Assembly (NCBI RefSeq): GCF_002234675.1
Contig: NC_019862.2
Coordinates: forward strand, 26,548,707-26,612,706
DNA: 64,000 nucleotides
Source: Oryzias latipes
Taxonomy: Eukaryota; Chordata; Actinopteri; Beloniformes; Adrianichthyidae
Reading direction: 5' to 3'
In this document: positions 13,214-28,500 of the stretch, in pieces
Numbering within the stretch: the stretch's first letter is position 1
Layout: each line of letters starts with the position of its first letter
Translations under genes and position numbers: made by a program
Notes under the pieces: model-generated
The model's database searches: none
What the model was told of the DNA's origin: nothing
What the model saw: the letters and a program-made list of their open reading frames with translations, nothing else

Positions 13214-15137
13214 GAAATGTTTAGCTCTTTGATTTATAATTCCTGTTACTCTAAAGCAGATTCTTTGTAATCTTATGTGACCACTTCTGTACTGAATTTT
13301 CAGTTAAAATCTCTGTCTTGTCCTGTTTCATTCATAAATTAACTCTCCATTTTGCTGCATTTGGGACCTTCACCAACCCTGACTGTAACCCATCCTCCAA
13401 AAACACTTAAAATAGGAGGTCTTAGCTGGATTTCCCAAAAAACTTCACTTTTCCATCCAAATTCTCTGGAAACTTTTATCCAATTGATCTTACAGGATTT
13501 GGAGACACGAGTAAACAAAACCCACAAACTGTGATTAAAATTGTAAAAGTAAGATTTTTGTACACCTGCTACGCTCTGGGACATAAAACAAACCCCCAAT
13601 GAATAGGTAACACACACGGGGATCATTGCAGCTTAGCAGAGCAAATGCATGTTTGAACTTCAGACGTTCTGCTCCTGCTGGAAACAGGCAGAGGATGCAG
13701 AGACATTCTTTCCACATGAGGCTTCAATGTATTCTTTCTGGACATTTGAAACAATCAGCTTTCACTATTTCCTCTTTGCAAAGCAATTGCATGACAAAGT
13801 AAAAAAAAAAAAAGAAAACATTACCATAATGGACAGTTTGGGGCACATGGCCAAATGCTTTCATATTCTTCTATGATTTGTTTTGAAAAAATCTACAATA
13901 TTTTCAAAATGTAAAGCATTTTATCTCCTAGTGTTTAACCCTAAAAGTTAAATTTTTAATTATTTTGAAAATTCCTTTGAAAATTTTTGAGCCAAAAACA
14001 AATGCTGTTGTAGAAAAACTGTAATAGTTTCAAGAGAGCTTTTTGTGGCTCAGAATCAAAAAGAATCCATCATAAGTATTTTAATCAATAATGTGAAAGA
14101 GAAAGATGTGGAATGGGGCAGCAGAGAAGGGGGGGCTTGCATATGCGGGAATGTAATCAACCCCACTGTTAGAGTCCTGCAGGTCTGCGGCATACTGCCC
14201 CAAACTGCTGATTCAGGACACAATCCAACAAAACGGGAGAAAGAAGGGAGGGCACTATAGGTTGCAGGATGACAGAGAGGTGCAGTGAAGTGTCAGCACT
14301 TGCAGGATAACTCCAAATATCTCAAAGACCCTGATTGAAGTTGAAGAAGCTGCAGCAGCTGAAGTGCTGCACCTTATGGAGTGGGACGGGTTATCTGCAG
14401 TCACTGCTGGACTTCATCATGCGTTGAATACTTGCAGATACTTCACTAACAGCAGCAGCAGCAGAGCCTCAGAACGCATCTTTAAGAGGACAACAGTGAC
14501 ACCTACAGTTCAACATGGTAGTTTTTTTATGCAGAAATCCCAAACATTTAATAACTTGATACAAAAATCAAAGTTTGCATGTAAAGAGGAAGAATATGTC
14601 CTAAGACACTTGTGTGCCAGTGTCCCGGACACAAAAGGGTTAGCTCTTATCCAGTGTGTGTGCGTACGTGCGTGCAGGTGGAGGAATCCACATTTATAAT
14701 GCACTGAGCAGAGCGTCAGGTTAACCTGAGACAAGAACACAACAGACAATCCTCCTGGGCTTAGGTTACAACAATGTACTATGAAAGGAAACAAAGGTGT
14801 CCACAAAGGAGTTACCAACCACTCGTTCTTAAAACAGTGCCTCTTTGCTATTAAAAATCCAACAATTGCAATAAAACTTTGAGGGGGAAAAAGATTTTAC
14901 CTCTGTGTTCAGTGTCGTCCTGAAATGTCTTGATGTCAAAGTGTGAAATGTAAGATCTTTTGGACATCTTAAACCAATTGTGTTTTCAACTTCAGTGCAA
15001 CTGCTATCTTTGTATAAACTGTGCTTGGCTCACCAGAGCAACCCCTGTTTAAACACATCTGCAGGAATATTTTTCTAACCCGAAAGCGACAGGCTTTTTT
15101 TAAGCATTTCAACCTGAGATATTGCGTTTCATTTGCT
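13214..15137. other. Gene-free stretch 3' of mmachc
   Basis: I see no coding exon or structured repeat between family A copy 2 and the mmachc poly(A) signal. Confidence 0.5.
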
Positions 15138-15143
15138 TTTATT
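15138..15143 (-). terminator. Candidate mmachc poly(A) signal
   Basis: The minus strand reads AATAAA here, about 166 bp past the mmachc stop codon. This is a plausible 3' end signal; no transcript evidence is available. Confidence 0.5.
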
Positions 15144-15308
15144 GAAATAAATTAGAGCTTTTTTTAAGAAGTATTACAGACATAGTAGCCTTATATAAAA
15201 GATTTTCTGAAATTAATGAAAAATGCCTTTCATGAGAGTCTGTTTTTAAGTGCAGTTGATCAGCCTCTGTTGGCTCTGCTCAAAGAGGAGAACTCGCACA
15301 TGTGCAGC

Positions 15309-17585
<2,277 letters not shown>

Positions 17586-18271
17586 CGCGGCGGGTCTACG
17601 TCCTTGTTTAAGTGCGCCGTTCTTCTTCTTTTCGCCCTTTGGGATTTTAGATGTCAGTGACCTGTCAGTGTTAGCGCCGCCTGCTGTTCTGGAGGACACT
17701 GCAACCAAAGGTGACAAATTCAAATCAGTTAAATTGGAATTAAATAAATAAATGTGTCATAAAGTGTCCAATTATTTAAACAATAACTTGCTTTGACTAT
17801 CTGGTATTAAGGTAGATTTTAATGTATTTATTAATGTGTGAAATATATGCTTTTTTATTTTTATCCATCAATTTATTTTGCTTATCCTGAGGTCGATTTT
17901 TTAATGACCTCAACTCAATTATTTTTTTAAATTAAATGTGTCTATTAGTGGCACTGTTTAATCTGGCATAGTATACAAACATCACTATGCTTTGATATCA
18001 TTCTAAGAAAAAATGTAAAAACTTCCCTTTTTGACCTTTAGTCGGTGAGATGAAGCCAGCATCCCCATGATGATTTGTTAAGAATGGTGGCCTTAACATA
18101 CTTAATAGGCTTTTATTCAAAGACATTTTTTCAAACCAAAATGTGAAACCTAAATAACAGCTATATGACAGTGCCCATGTAAGAGCAGCTTACTTGAGGA
18201 ATTGTTTAATTAAAGAAACCAAAACCCAAGAAAAAATGCAATTAATTAGGTTTGGTTGACAAATATGGCAA

Positions 18272-18364
<93 letters not shown>

Positions 18365-18457
18365 CATCCATCCATCCATCCATCCATCCATCCATCCATC
18401 CATCCATCCATCCATCCATCCATCCATCCATCCATCCATCCATCCATCCATCCATCC

Positions 18458-18555
<98 letters not shown>
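18272..18555. repeat. Compound (CTAT)n-(CCAT)n-(CTAT)n microsatellite, 284 bp
   Basis: A tetranucleotide array with a central block of TCCA units (about 18363-18460) is flanked on both sides by TCTA units. It sits between mmachc and ccdc163, 44 bp from the ZNF143-like motif, inside their shared upstream region. Confidence 0.98.
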
Positions 18556-18598
18556 GAATAAATAAAATTGCTTTCAAAAGCTATTATTAAAGACTAAT

Positions 18599-18618
18599 AC
18601 TACAATACCCAGAAGCCC
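18599..18618 (+). promoter_or_regulatory. ZNF143/THAP11-like promoter motif in the mmachc-ccdc163 intergenic region
   Basis: The sequence ACTACAATACCCAGAAGCC keeps the ACTACAA and CCCAG cores of the ZNF143 (SBS2) motif bound with THAP11 and HCFC1. It differs from the usual consensus at about three positions. In humans HCFC1, THAP11 and ZNF143 control MMACHC, and defects in them mimic cblC disease, so a site between this divergent pair is biologically sensible. I infer it marks the core of a shared bidirectional promoter near 18.6-18.8 kb. A possible 3' splice site on the minus strand at 17698 (TTGCAG before TGTCC) would let an mmachc leader exon start near it. Confidence 0.6.
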
Positions 18619-19256
18619 TTTGTCTCTACGTGTTACGCAATCACGTAGCTTTTACGAAGCTCCAGGATTTAAAACTGGAGTCGTAACGGTTTGTGTGTAG
18701 CCTATTTAGCTAGCTATCTTCCGTACTTACGGCTGATCTGGGTGTGTAAATAACATTTTTCTCGTTCGGAATAGAAATTGTCTAGAAACCCAATGTTTTA
18801 ACCACATTAAGGTAATGTATGTCTTTAATTAGTTACTTTGTGCATAATCATAATAACGAATTGGTGAAATATAAGATGTTTTAAATCCTCCTAAAGCACT
18901 GTTTATTATACTGTTGTTTGTTTTTTTCGTGTACGCAAGAATCGGTAGAAGTCTAGCGCCGGTTCAAAGGGGGAAAAAAAGCGAACTTGAAAAAAGAAAG
19001 GTGTCTGTATTTGACTGTTTAAAAAAAATCGACAGAACTGAATGATATACGGTCAGACTTGTTTGTTTAGCGATCCATCTTTTGTCCCGATGCGCTAAAA
19101 CGCCCATATACCTATTTAGGTCTAATCCTCATTTAGTGACCCAACCACAAAAACACCGAGGTGACTGTGGGAGCCTTACCCATCTGTCTGAAATCACTTG
19201 TCTTGTTAGAGTTGGACACCCCGGATGACTTCTGCAGACCCTTCTGCAGCTGTGCC

Positions 19257-22200
19257 ATGAACTGGGACCATCAGCTGAGCGCCATCCTGTCCGCGGCAGA
19301 TGGCAGCGTTGCAAAGATGAGAGTTGAGTACCAGAGTCTGATGATCCAAAAAAGCATTCACAGAGAAAAGCAGAGCAGCGTTTGCTTCAGCTGCAACCAT
19401 AGATGGAACATCTGCAGACTGTATTTATCACAATGGCCTATAGATGGCAGTAATGAGCTATTAAGTTTTACTTGTTTTTATTTTATTTGACCTAATATGT
19501 CTTGATTATACTTTTTTTTTAAATAAATGATACAAATGTGTGTCTGCAGGAGAGACTGACCTCCCCTGGGAAATTTTCTAAGGCTGCAGAAGGTGAGTAA
19601 ACTCGTTTTTCTTTTTCTGAATGTGACTCAAAGGGGAAATTACTCCCAACTGAATTTACCCGTTGTTTTCCAATGTCATGCTATAGTCAAATAGTTTTTT
19701 TTTCTTCTTTTAATTTCATACAGCATTTGCTCTATTTCATCGCCAGACTTGTTTCCTGTGAAGGACTGTGCTCCTAACATTCCAGCCATCGCCGCTGTGT
19801 CTCAACATCAGCCCTCTCCAGCCCTCAGTCTCAGTGTAGAGTGGGCAGACTTGGCTTTTATCAAGTCACAATTCCAGATGCAAAGCCAAGTGTGTTCCCT
19901 TCTCAAACAGTTTTAAATTATGAGTGACGAGCATTTAAAAAAAAGTATTTTCCCGCTTTCTCCTTTAAGGAAATTGAATCGCTAACCCAGAAACTCCACC
20001 GCTTAGAAATGGAGAAGCAGTGTCAGCAGCATCACATTCAGGCTCTCCAAGGTCTGGTATAACTGAATCTGAACACTTTCTTTAGTTTATATTGAGTCTC
20101 TGATTTTATTTTTAGCCATTTTCACCAAAATTAAGAAGTTTATGTAGGTATTTGAATACAAGTATAACTAAAAAATAATGACAACACTTTGCCAGACATC
20201 TGAAAGTGTGACATTTGATCTGAACTACATTGCCACTCTATTTTTGATACATAGTAACCTGCTTTTGCTTAAGGTTTTATTACCATGTCCCAAAAGTATG
20301 GGCCTCTTATTTATAAAGAATCATATACCGTAATTAACTGAGGACTTGTATTTATGGGAAAGCTTTAGAATTTTATTTAAATAATGAGGGAAGACTCCTA
20401 CTTTCTTTGTAGAGGAAGTCTGCTGCCTGCGTGAAAAGTTGAAAAACAGGGACCTCCTGAGAACAGAAGAAGGGCCAGCACTTGAGCGAAGGATGGAGCA
20501 GTGGAGGAGAGAGGTTGGCGGTGAGCTGGGTCGTCTGCGGGAACGGGTCGCTAGAGCTGCATCTCTAGGCACCCTGGAGGAAAAGTGTGTTTACCTCTGG
20601 GCCTGCAGACTAAACTGGTTGAAATATGACTCGGACAGATCATAGAAATTGAGCTGTTCTCCACTTTTTGTTTTGGTCTCCCAGTCTCGGTGCAAAGCTT
20701 CGTCAGGAGGACCTGGAACACGTGCGCAGAGAGGTGGACCAGCTGAAAGCGAGGCTAAGTGAGTCATAGAAACTCTCATCCTGTTCATTGACTGGGCGAG
20801 ACGGGACATGTTGGGGCTCCACAACTTTCATCTGTCTTTTCCTCTTGGAAGGGAGGCAGGAGGACGGCGCGCTCCTGCAAAAATCAGAAGCCAGGGAGAC
20901 CAGGAGGCAATATGACAGCAGCTGCAAGGTACATGAATGTCGCTCCATTCACTTTTAATTTACGTTTTAGACTGTTTCTGTCATTTATTTTCACTCTTTC
21001 TGTTTTGGCTTTTAACAGCTGCTGGAGGAGCTGACAGACTCTTACAGAACTCGTAGCGCTGATTTGATGAGGACCGTTTCTCAGTATTCTCACATTCAGC
21101 GAGACATCGATCAGATAAGGTCTGCATTTAAAAATCCTCGTTTTTGTATTTAGGTGGGTTAACTTATACTTCTTGCTTTGAAACAGAGAAGCTGTGTCGG
21201 AACTGAAAGATGAGGTTAGAACTCTGAAACTCGGAGTTCACAAGCCGACCCCTTTGCTGTCGGGACACGGATCAAGTAAGCTCTTTTTCTCGTCTGACTC
21301 TTCATCCACACCATATCTGTTACCATAGTTTCTGCTCCAATGTAGTTTTACCGCCGCCAGTCCCTCACAGCCAGAGCCGAGTTGTCAGGACCGACGCTCC
21401 GGAGTCCGACTCAGAAGAATTCAGTCCAACACCGAGCCTCGCTGAGATCAGCTCAGATGATCTATCATGGCTCGATGACAAAATCCCTGGTAGGAACGTG
21501 TTTCTTCATTAGAATAGCCTTTTCTTCAATATTAAAACCTTTATTTATACTTGCACACCACCATTTGGGGAATGAGACTTTGGTCTTTTGAACGCAGTTA
21601 AAGGACAAAACATCTGTTTTGGAGACTTGACGGGTTGCTGAGCAACCAGCTGAAGTTACTGCATCTGTTCAAGAACTGGATCCAAATAACTGCTCCCTCT
21701 GAAACCACAGCGGGGTTTTTTTCTTTCTTTTTAGTGAGAAGATGCAGACTAGTCCCCCCCCCCAAAGTTCCAAATTAAGCCATCAGTTTCCTGGTTGTAA
21801 GATTTATTCCTGATCCGATACATGTTTGATAGTGGTCTGAAAAAAACGATATGATTAACGTAAAAAATCACAAACGGCAAAGCATCCCAGGAGCAGGTGA
21901 CCCTCCTCTCGCCTTGTTTCCATCTGTAAAAAAATAGCTGTTATTTCATCTTAACTGTCTCGCTGGTCTACAAATGTTTAAGAGTAAGCGGCTCATTCAT
22001 AAGATTAGCAGGAACAGAAGGTTCCCGGCAAAGATCAAATCTCTTCTAAGTGTTTCCAGGCCCATGAAGCCTGAATCATTAAATACTGCATTCACACACA
22101 CACACTTACACGGTCACTTGGATAATAGCATGCAGTCGTTATGGGAAAACCTTTGAATTTCCTACACTGTATCCCACAAGACAGCACAACCAACTGCTTC

Positions 22201-22356
22201 CCTTCATGTTTGCCAGAGACCACAGACCAAGAGTCCAGACCACCTGACATTGTTGGTCCAGGGTCAGATCTGGAAAGCTCCGACGGTGGCGATGATCTTC
22301 AAGATGACAGCGTTGACCTGGATTTAGGATCTGACCTTGGTCTCAATGACCTCTGA
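19257..22356 (+). CDS. ccdc163: Coiled-coil protein, likely CCDC163 orthologue, complete, 11 exons
   Basis: Exons are 19257-19322, 19550-19592, 19747-19889, 19970-20051, 20413-20584, 20685-20758, 20852-20928, 21019-21119, 21187-21275, 21346-21489 and 22217-22356. They splice in frame to 376 residues. The start is the ATG in good context (G at -3). Upstream in-frame codons exist but I found no better ATG. The N-terminus MNWDHQLSAILSAADGSVAK resembles the N-terminal block of CCDC163, and the head-to-head position with mmachc matches the human arrangement. Exons 4 to 9 encode a long charged heptad-rich coiled coil (EIESLTQKLHRLEMEKQ onward). The C-terminal third is proline-rich, then acidic, with DDLSWLDDKIP and a tail rich in D, S and L. 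The donor of exon 1 (GTTGAG) is weak. The molecular function of this family is poorly known and I do not assign one. Confidence 0.78.
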
Positions 22357-22498
22357 CCCCAGAGTGCAGTTAACTCTATAAACAGATTTGTTTTTGCTAA
22401 ATGAGCACCTGACATATCAGGGGACTTTTAAAGTTATTTTTTTGTTTTATGGGCAGCTTGATGTGGAACTCTAGAGATAAGGTAGGAAAATCAAACAA

Positions 22499-22690
22499 CC
22501 ATGGTGCCAAGGTTGAGTGGTCGACCTTTGATTGGAATAACACAGGTTTGATTCCCGCCTTGCCCGCCCATGTGTCGATGTCCTTGGGCAAACACACTGC
22601 TCCCGGTGGTTATGGGTTGGTGCCAATGTTTGGCAGTGGAGCCGCCATAAGTGTGTGAATGTGTAAATGGGATTGTGACTGTAACGCAGT
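22499..22690 (+). repeat. tRNA-derived SINE, degenerate copy
   Basis: A B-box-like GGTTTGATTCCC sits near 22545. It is followed by the CCGCCTTGCCCGCCCATGTG stretch and a CCTTGGGCA block shared with the SINE copy at 8653-8897. It lies just 3' of ccdc163. Confidence 0.65.
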
Positions 22691-22699
22691 CACAATTTT

Positions 22700-24340
22700 T
22701 TTTTTCTCCCTTCTCGTCCTGTTATGAAGCAGTTTTGCTGATACACGGTCTCTTCTGATTGGTTAACTTCTCAGGAACTAACATGCTGTTTGGTTTACTG
22801 TACAGAGGCGTGACCTGCCAACAGTCAGAGCACAGAAACGCTACTTAGTGCAGGTGAGATTTGTTAAACATACAGGATAAACTTCAGACATGCAGGTCAC
22901 TTTAGGTCAAATCCTTCCCTTTTTCACTGTCCTTAGAAAGAAAAGTTACTCATAGGTTATGGGAAGCAGTCGACTTAGCTTATAGAGTACAGTATATATG
23001 GTTTTTTGTAACAAAGAAAACTAAAACTGGTACCACCTGATTAGTTTTGAGTTTCCAAAGATTTATACAAGTTAGATCAGTTGGTTAGTTAGACAAGAAG
23101 TTATATACTTCTTTTTTTTTTATACATTTTTTTTCTTTTTTTAAATCAAAGAAAGCAATATCGTTTTTGATTATCTTTTTAAATGATGTTCCGCAGACTC
23201 TTAAACTTTAGCGCAGCAAACTGAAGAGCTTTGGAAAGTTCTTCATCAGAACTAGTCTGTCACTTGTTTTAGGATTTGGCTCTTGCTAATAACTAAATTC
23301 CAGGTTGCTGTTCTTTAAATTGTAGATTTCATTACCACAGCTCCTGCTATAATGTAACATGCTAGTAAAGGTAATAAATTGGTTCTTAGATTTCCAGAGA
23401 GAAGCACTGTAATAGAAAACCCAAAATGTTTGGTCACTAGAAACATGAGGTTTAAGGCTGATAAGTTATGATTATAGACTTCTGTAATGTGGTTTAAAAA
23501 AAAAGTGCTGGACCTTTCCTGGAACAGCAGGAAAAGTCATCAAAATGACAGGCCAACTCTTGGAAAGCAAAATAAAGAAAAAGATTCTTTTATTTCACTT
23601 ATTCTCAAGAGTCTTTGTCATTTTTTTTAGATGATGAAATATCCGGATCTAAAATGTTTAAATGTTTAAGCTTTACAGGTCAGCAGATCCCAGCTGGCAA
23701 CAGTCCAAAAAAGAGACCCCCTCGCTTGTGTTTGGGTGAAAGCATGTCTTCCTGTAATGCAGGAAGAATCTATCGATGGACGATGTTCAGCTTCTGGCAG
23801 AACATGGTAATCTGTTGTTGAAAGCCCCTCCCATCATCAAGGTCATGTAGGACCAGGCTGGGGCCAATTCAGGGATAACTGGTTCACATTAGTCTCCCAA
23901 CAGTCTTTATCCTAAACCTTTGAAAGAAGCAGTTTATTTATTAAGCAAGAGTTTCTGAAAATGACAGAAAACGGTAAATTATTAATTAGTAATGCAAAAA
24001 TCTCAATAGTTTCAGTTTATTTGCTTTTGTTGGATATGTCCTTAGAGCTGAAAAACAGGAAATAGGAAAGTTGGACTAATATATTTAATATGGTCAAACA
24101 TTTGCTCATAAATCCGATGTCTTTGTTCGCTATGTTACATCTGTTTAATACTGTGGATGGATTTATTCTCAGAATCTGTACATGTTTGTTTTTTTTGTCT
24201 TCATTAATAAAGCCAATTTAATAAATAAATAAAAAAGGTTTCCATCTTGTTTTACTACGCTATAACTGAGCTGTAATGAGCTCCAAAGTCATGTACATCA
24301 GAGCTCCAAAGCAGTAAGAAAAGACATGGTGTGCAATGGT
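22700..24340. other. Convergent intergenic stretch, no gene seen
   Basis: AT-rich DNA lies between the 3' ends of ccdc163 (plus) and the mucin-like gene (minus). I see no coding exon or structured repeat. The 3' UTR of ccdc163 may occupy the left part. Confidence 0.5.
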
Positions 24341-24351
24341 TTTTAAAATCA

Positions 24352-25538
24352 GTTTAATGAAAAGCCAACAGCAGTCCATATTTCACATAAAAGGAAACTC
24401 ATTGCATTCACTTACAGGATTTTAAAAAGCAGGACATTTTATTTTGAACAGCCATCAGTTTAAATTCCGGGTTGCACACACAACATGCGGACTGTAAAGC
24501 TGCAGCTGCTCTTTCCTACTCTTTTTTATTTTTTATTTTTTTACTTACGCACTTCCACAGTAGGGGGGAACGGGTGATCCACTCCTAAAATGAGCATGTG
24601 TGGTGAAGAGTTTAGACTTGCTTTTCATGGCGCATTCATCAGTCGTATTTACAGTGCGTAGGACGATGCAAATGTTTCAGCTGTCTGTGAAGGAGTGAAC
24701 ATGATCAAGGTTTCAAAACGAACCACTGCGCCTTTTGAGTCTGTTTAAATGGCGTTGACATTACCTTCACAATAGCGGGGTAATGGTAAAAATTAGTTTA
24801 TCTGGCACATAAAAGCAGAATTCAGAAATTGGGGTAACATGATTTGAAGGTACTTTCACCTGCAATAAAATCTAAAGGGAGTTTTAGAATAAAAACATGA
24901 AATTCAGATCTAAAATTAGCAGAACTTAAAGAAAAGAAACATTCAAAGAACACAGCAAACATCTCCAGAATCTCTTACATCCTCAAACAATCCCATGGTA
25001 AATCTATTCTCAAAAAAATTCTGCACAAAAAGAATTTACACTTGTTTCTTCCTTACTCCTGATAAGTAAAGTGCAACTTTTGAAAAACTATGAACTTATT
25101 TTTTTTTTTTTTTTTTTAAATAATCTCGTCACTTTTTTTCTTCTGATTGGTGGGGGCGGACATCTATGCCGGCAGGTGGGAATCTGTCAGGGCAGGCCCA
25201 GTCTCTGTCTTTTTCCTTTGATACACCAGATGGTATTGTGTCCTTATTTAGATGTCAAATCCACAGAACTCTACCACCAATTGTGCACATACACACATGC
25301 AATACCCAAAAAAAAAGGCTTTTTCAAAGGGGATCCGTTATTTTTGGGAGTCCATTGACTGTGTCCCCTTCCCACTGTTTATGTCAATAATCAGAGTAGC
25401 AGGGATCCGGCCACGTGCTTCCATCTTTTCCTCTGCTTATTGCAGAGAAGTAGAAGAGTCCAGGTCCTGCAGTAACAGTGACTTGATTCTGGATCCATGA
25501 GGGGACATCTGGCTGCCCATCCGTCTGAAGAGCCTCTA
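24352..25538 (-). other. Probable 3' UTR of the mucin-like gene
   Basis: About 1.2 kb of non-coding sequence follows the stop at 25539 on the minus strand. A minus-strand ATTAAA at 24352-24357 could be its poly(A) signal. This is inferred from position only. Confidence 0.35.
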
Positions 25539-28500
25539 TCAATAGCTGTACATGGAAAGGGGGGTGTCTTCCATCATGTCATCCTGTTGGACAAATGAAA
25601 ATACACAATTTTATATATATATTTATACATACCAATCCACCTTCAATATCTAAAATCTTTTGTTTAGAAAATGTTGCTGCACATCCACACTAATCTTCTC
25701 ATTAAACATTAGAACATGAAAATCTTGTTTTTCCTGGTTGTAACATGAGACTCCGAGGAGGGATTAAATAAAATATGCGCCCCCTCCCTTCCAGTGTTTG
25801 CAAGAAAATATACAAGACTTAGACCAGACAGTTAACCTTTTTCAGCATTTTCTACATTTCTGTGCCACTGCAAGAAAAATGTGATGACAGGAAACAGGAA
25901 TGATCTTTTATTTAAAATATAATTTATAGTTGTAAAGCACCAATGTACTGACTTGTATGTATAGTAAAACAGAGTTAGGTAATCTGTTTTATTAATATTA
26001 TCTGGGATTTCATGCCTGACACTTCCAGGTTGCAGCAGTGTTTGAAGCAGTGGTCTCTGGGGCGTGTGGCAATGCTCACCATGGGTAAGTCCTGCAGCCT
26101 GCGAAACTCTGGCCGGCTGTCTCTTCGCCGCAGTTTGAAGAAGAGAAGCAATGTGATGATGACAGCTGTGAGGATGAAGGCTGACACCAGGCCGGCCAGG
26201 AGGGGGTCCAACGTGGGAGTTTTGTTGGTCGTCACTGCTGGAACAAAACACAGGAGTCCCATCAGCAGCTCCTCATCAGTGCTGCCTTGAGCGTACAAGC
26301 TGGCAAAGTCTTGAGTGTTGTGGTTATTTTTTCATGTCCACATGAAACACCTGAGGTTTCTGTGCAGAAATGTCATTCAAGGGGAAACTATATTTCCCAG
26401 CTAAATTAAACAGCGTGGATGTCTAGAACAGCATGTTTCAGCTTTCTCCAGGTGCTCTGTGTTGTCTCAACTTGTTGCAGTGTCTCTCTCTTTGTTTCAA
26501 AGCAGTTTTCTCGATTGCAGATGTCGCTATGGAGAACTGTTCAGTAAACTAGGCCACTTGTGTATCCTCTGATAGAAAATGCCATTAACTGCAGGACTGT
26601 GAATGTCCTCTGAGTCACTAATACAATCTCAGCAAGAGTTTCCTGCATTAATGGAGGCGGATTGACTAGTTTTTCTTTCTCATTCATTGTCAGCCAGAAC
26701 TTGCAGGATGAACAAATTGTTTATGGGGACGTGTAAGTACAGAACATCTGAAATCCTGTGGAACAACAGGACCCTCAATACAAGAGTCTCATGACTGCCT
26801 GTGTCTTTTTCTCAAACAAACCCATGACTGTGAAGTGCTTGGCAGTGACAGTCCTTTTGCAGATGCAACTGGGTTAGTGTGTTTTCTGTGTGTCCGAAGG
26901 GGGGGGGGGGACAAAAACTGGCTCGTGATGGAAAACAATAAACAGCATGGCCTTTGTTGTTCAGTCCGCTCAAATGTTTCTCTGTTCATGTCCAGACAGT
27001 GAGAGGTCCAGATAAAAAAACATAAACCAGCACAGAAGTTCATTTCACTTACTGTCTCCGCCCATGTTGAGCTGGGCTGGTCTCCCTGTGTGGGCTTTGG
27101 TCTGGGTGAAGGTGTCACTTTGAGCAGTGGGCTTCAGCTGCGCCTCGCTGGAGGCCTCAGCGTGCCTGCTGGATGGCGGAGTCGCTGACAGAGGGGAACC
27201 GGATGGCTCATGAGGAGAGCCAGAGCTCGTTAATGAAACCTTAAGCTCAGCCGTTGTTGGCGTTGAAGCTGTGTCCGTCTGAGTGGGTGGCTTTGATGTT
27301 GCCACCAGGACATGATCCAAAGCTGCAGGATGGCTTGAAGTGTTGCCGTCATTTGTTGGGAGCGTGGCGTTCACGGTGGCATGGGTAGCTGTGTGTGTGA
27401 CTCCTGTATTTGGCGAAGGGGGGGCGTGAGAGCTGGGGGAGAGGCTCTCAGAAGGAACACCTGGAGGATGCAATGGCGTCTGGATTGTGGATCTTTCATT
27501 TCTGTCTGGAACATCTTTAGTTTCAACATCTGGGACTGCAGAAAGGGAAAATGAAAAAGACGAAGTGACAGTCAATCAAACATCTGAGCTTGAAGTGTTA
27601 TAAGATCAACTCACACATCACATTCAGAGACATGGAAAGTTGGTTTTCCAGAGTCTGAACAATAATATAAAAAATTTGGCACATTTACGTAAATAAAGAG
27701 TACTTTGGTAATGTTTGACATTTGAAAGTGTGTCGGCACTTTCACTTAGTTATCTAATGCAAAGAAACAGGTATGGGAGTCAGGAATAAACTGTAACCAA
27801 TGTCTGAACAGTAAAAAGGCTGTCTGATGAGAACTTGTGCTCTATTTTCAGAAGCTAAACTATATAAATGTTCCCCAGTTGGTAATTTGACCACATTTCA
27901 GTTTCCCCTCACAGGAAGTCACAACATTTAAAGTGAAAGATGCAAAAATCCCTGAAAGACAGATATGAGCACACATCCGTGCCTGACAAACTTTTGCCTG
28001 AACCTCCTTAACTCCAGCTCTTGTTTGACAAGCTTTTTTTTTTTATTTCATAGTCACAGGGCTCCAGGGAATCAGAATTAACTACAGTGACAAGAAACCC
28101 CACAAAGTGATGTCCTTGCATGTGGACACCAGAGGATAACTTAGTGACTTTGAATGAGTCTATAGCTAATTTGACTTAATATTGCTGTTTTCAAAAGTGG
28201 ATTTAGGTTAAGCCTGAGAAAATGTAATTTTGTTTATACATTCAATGCATTTACAGTAAAAAAAATTAAAATGTATTAACTTTTTAATAGTTTTGCTGTT
28301 TTTTTTAAATCAATAATCTGGTTATTATTTTAAAAATGGCATCCATATTTATTGTAAGTTGCTCATTGATATTTTCTGCTAACTATTGTACCTGAATATA
28401 CAATAATGTTCAGAATTTCCTTTCTTGTCGTTGTACGCACAACAAAACTATGATGCTTCCAAGGTGTTTAAAAGATTACATAAAAGTCAGGATTGAAAAT

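Noticed and set aside
18252..18561. Tyr-Leu-Ser-Ile / His-Pro-Ser-Ile repeat open frames
   Set aside because: They are translations of the TCTA/TCCA array.
19161..19256. Upstream in-frame GTG start for ccdc163
   Set aside because: GTG is not a normal vertebrate start; the ATG at 19257 has good context and begins at the conserved N-terminal block.
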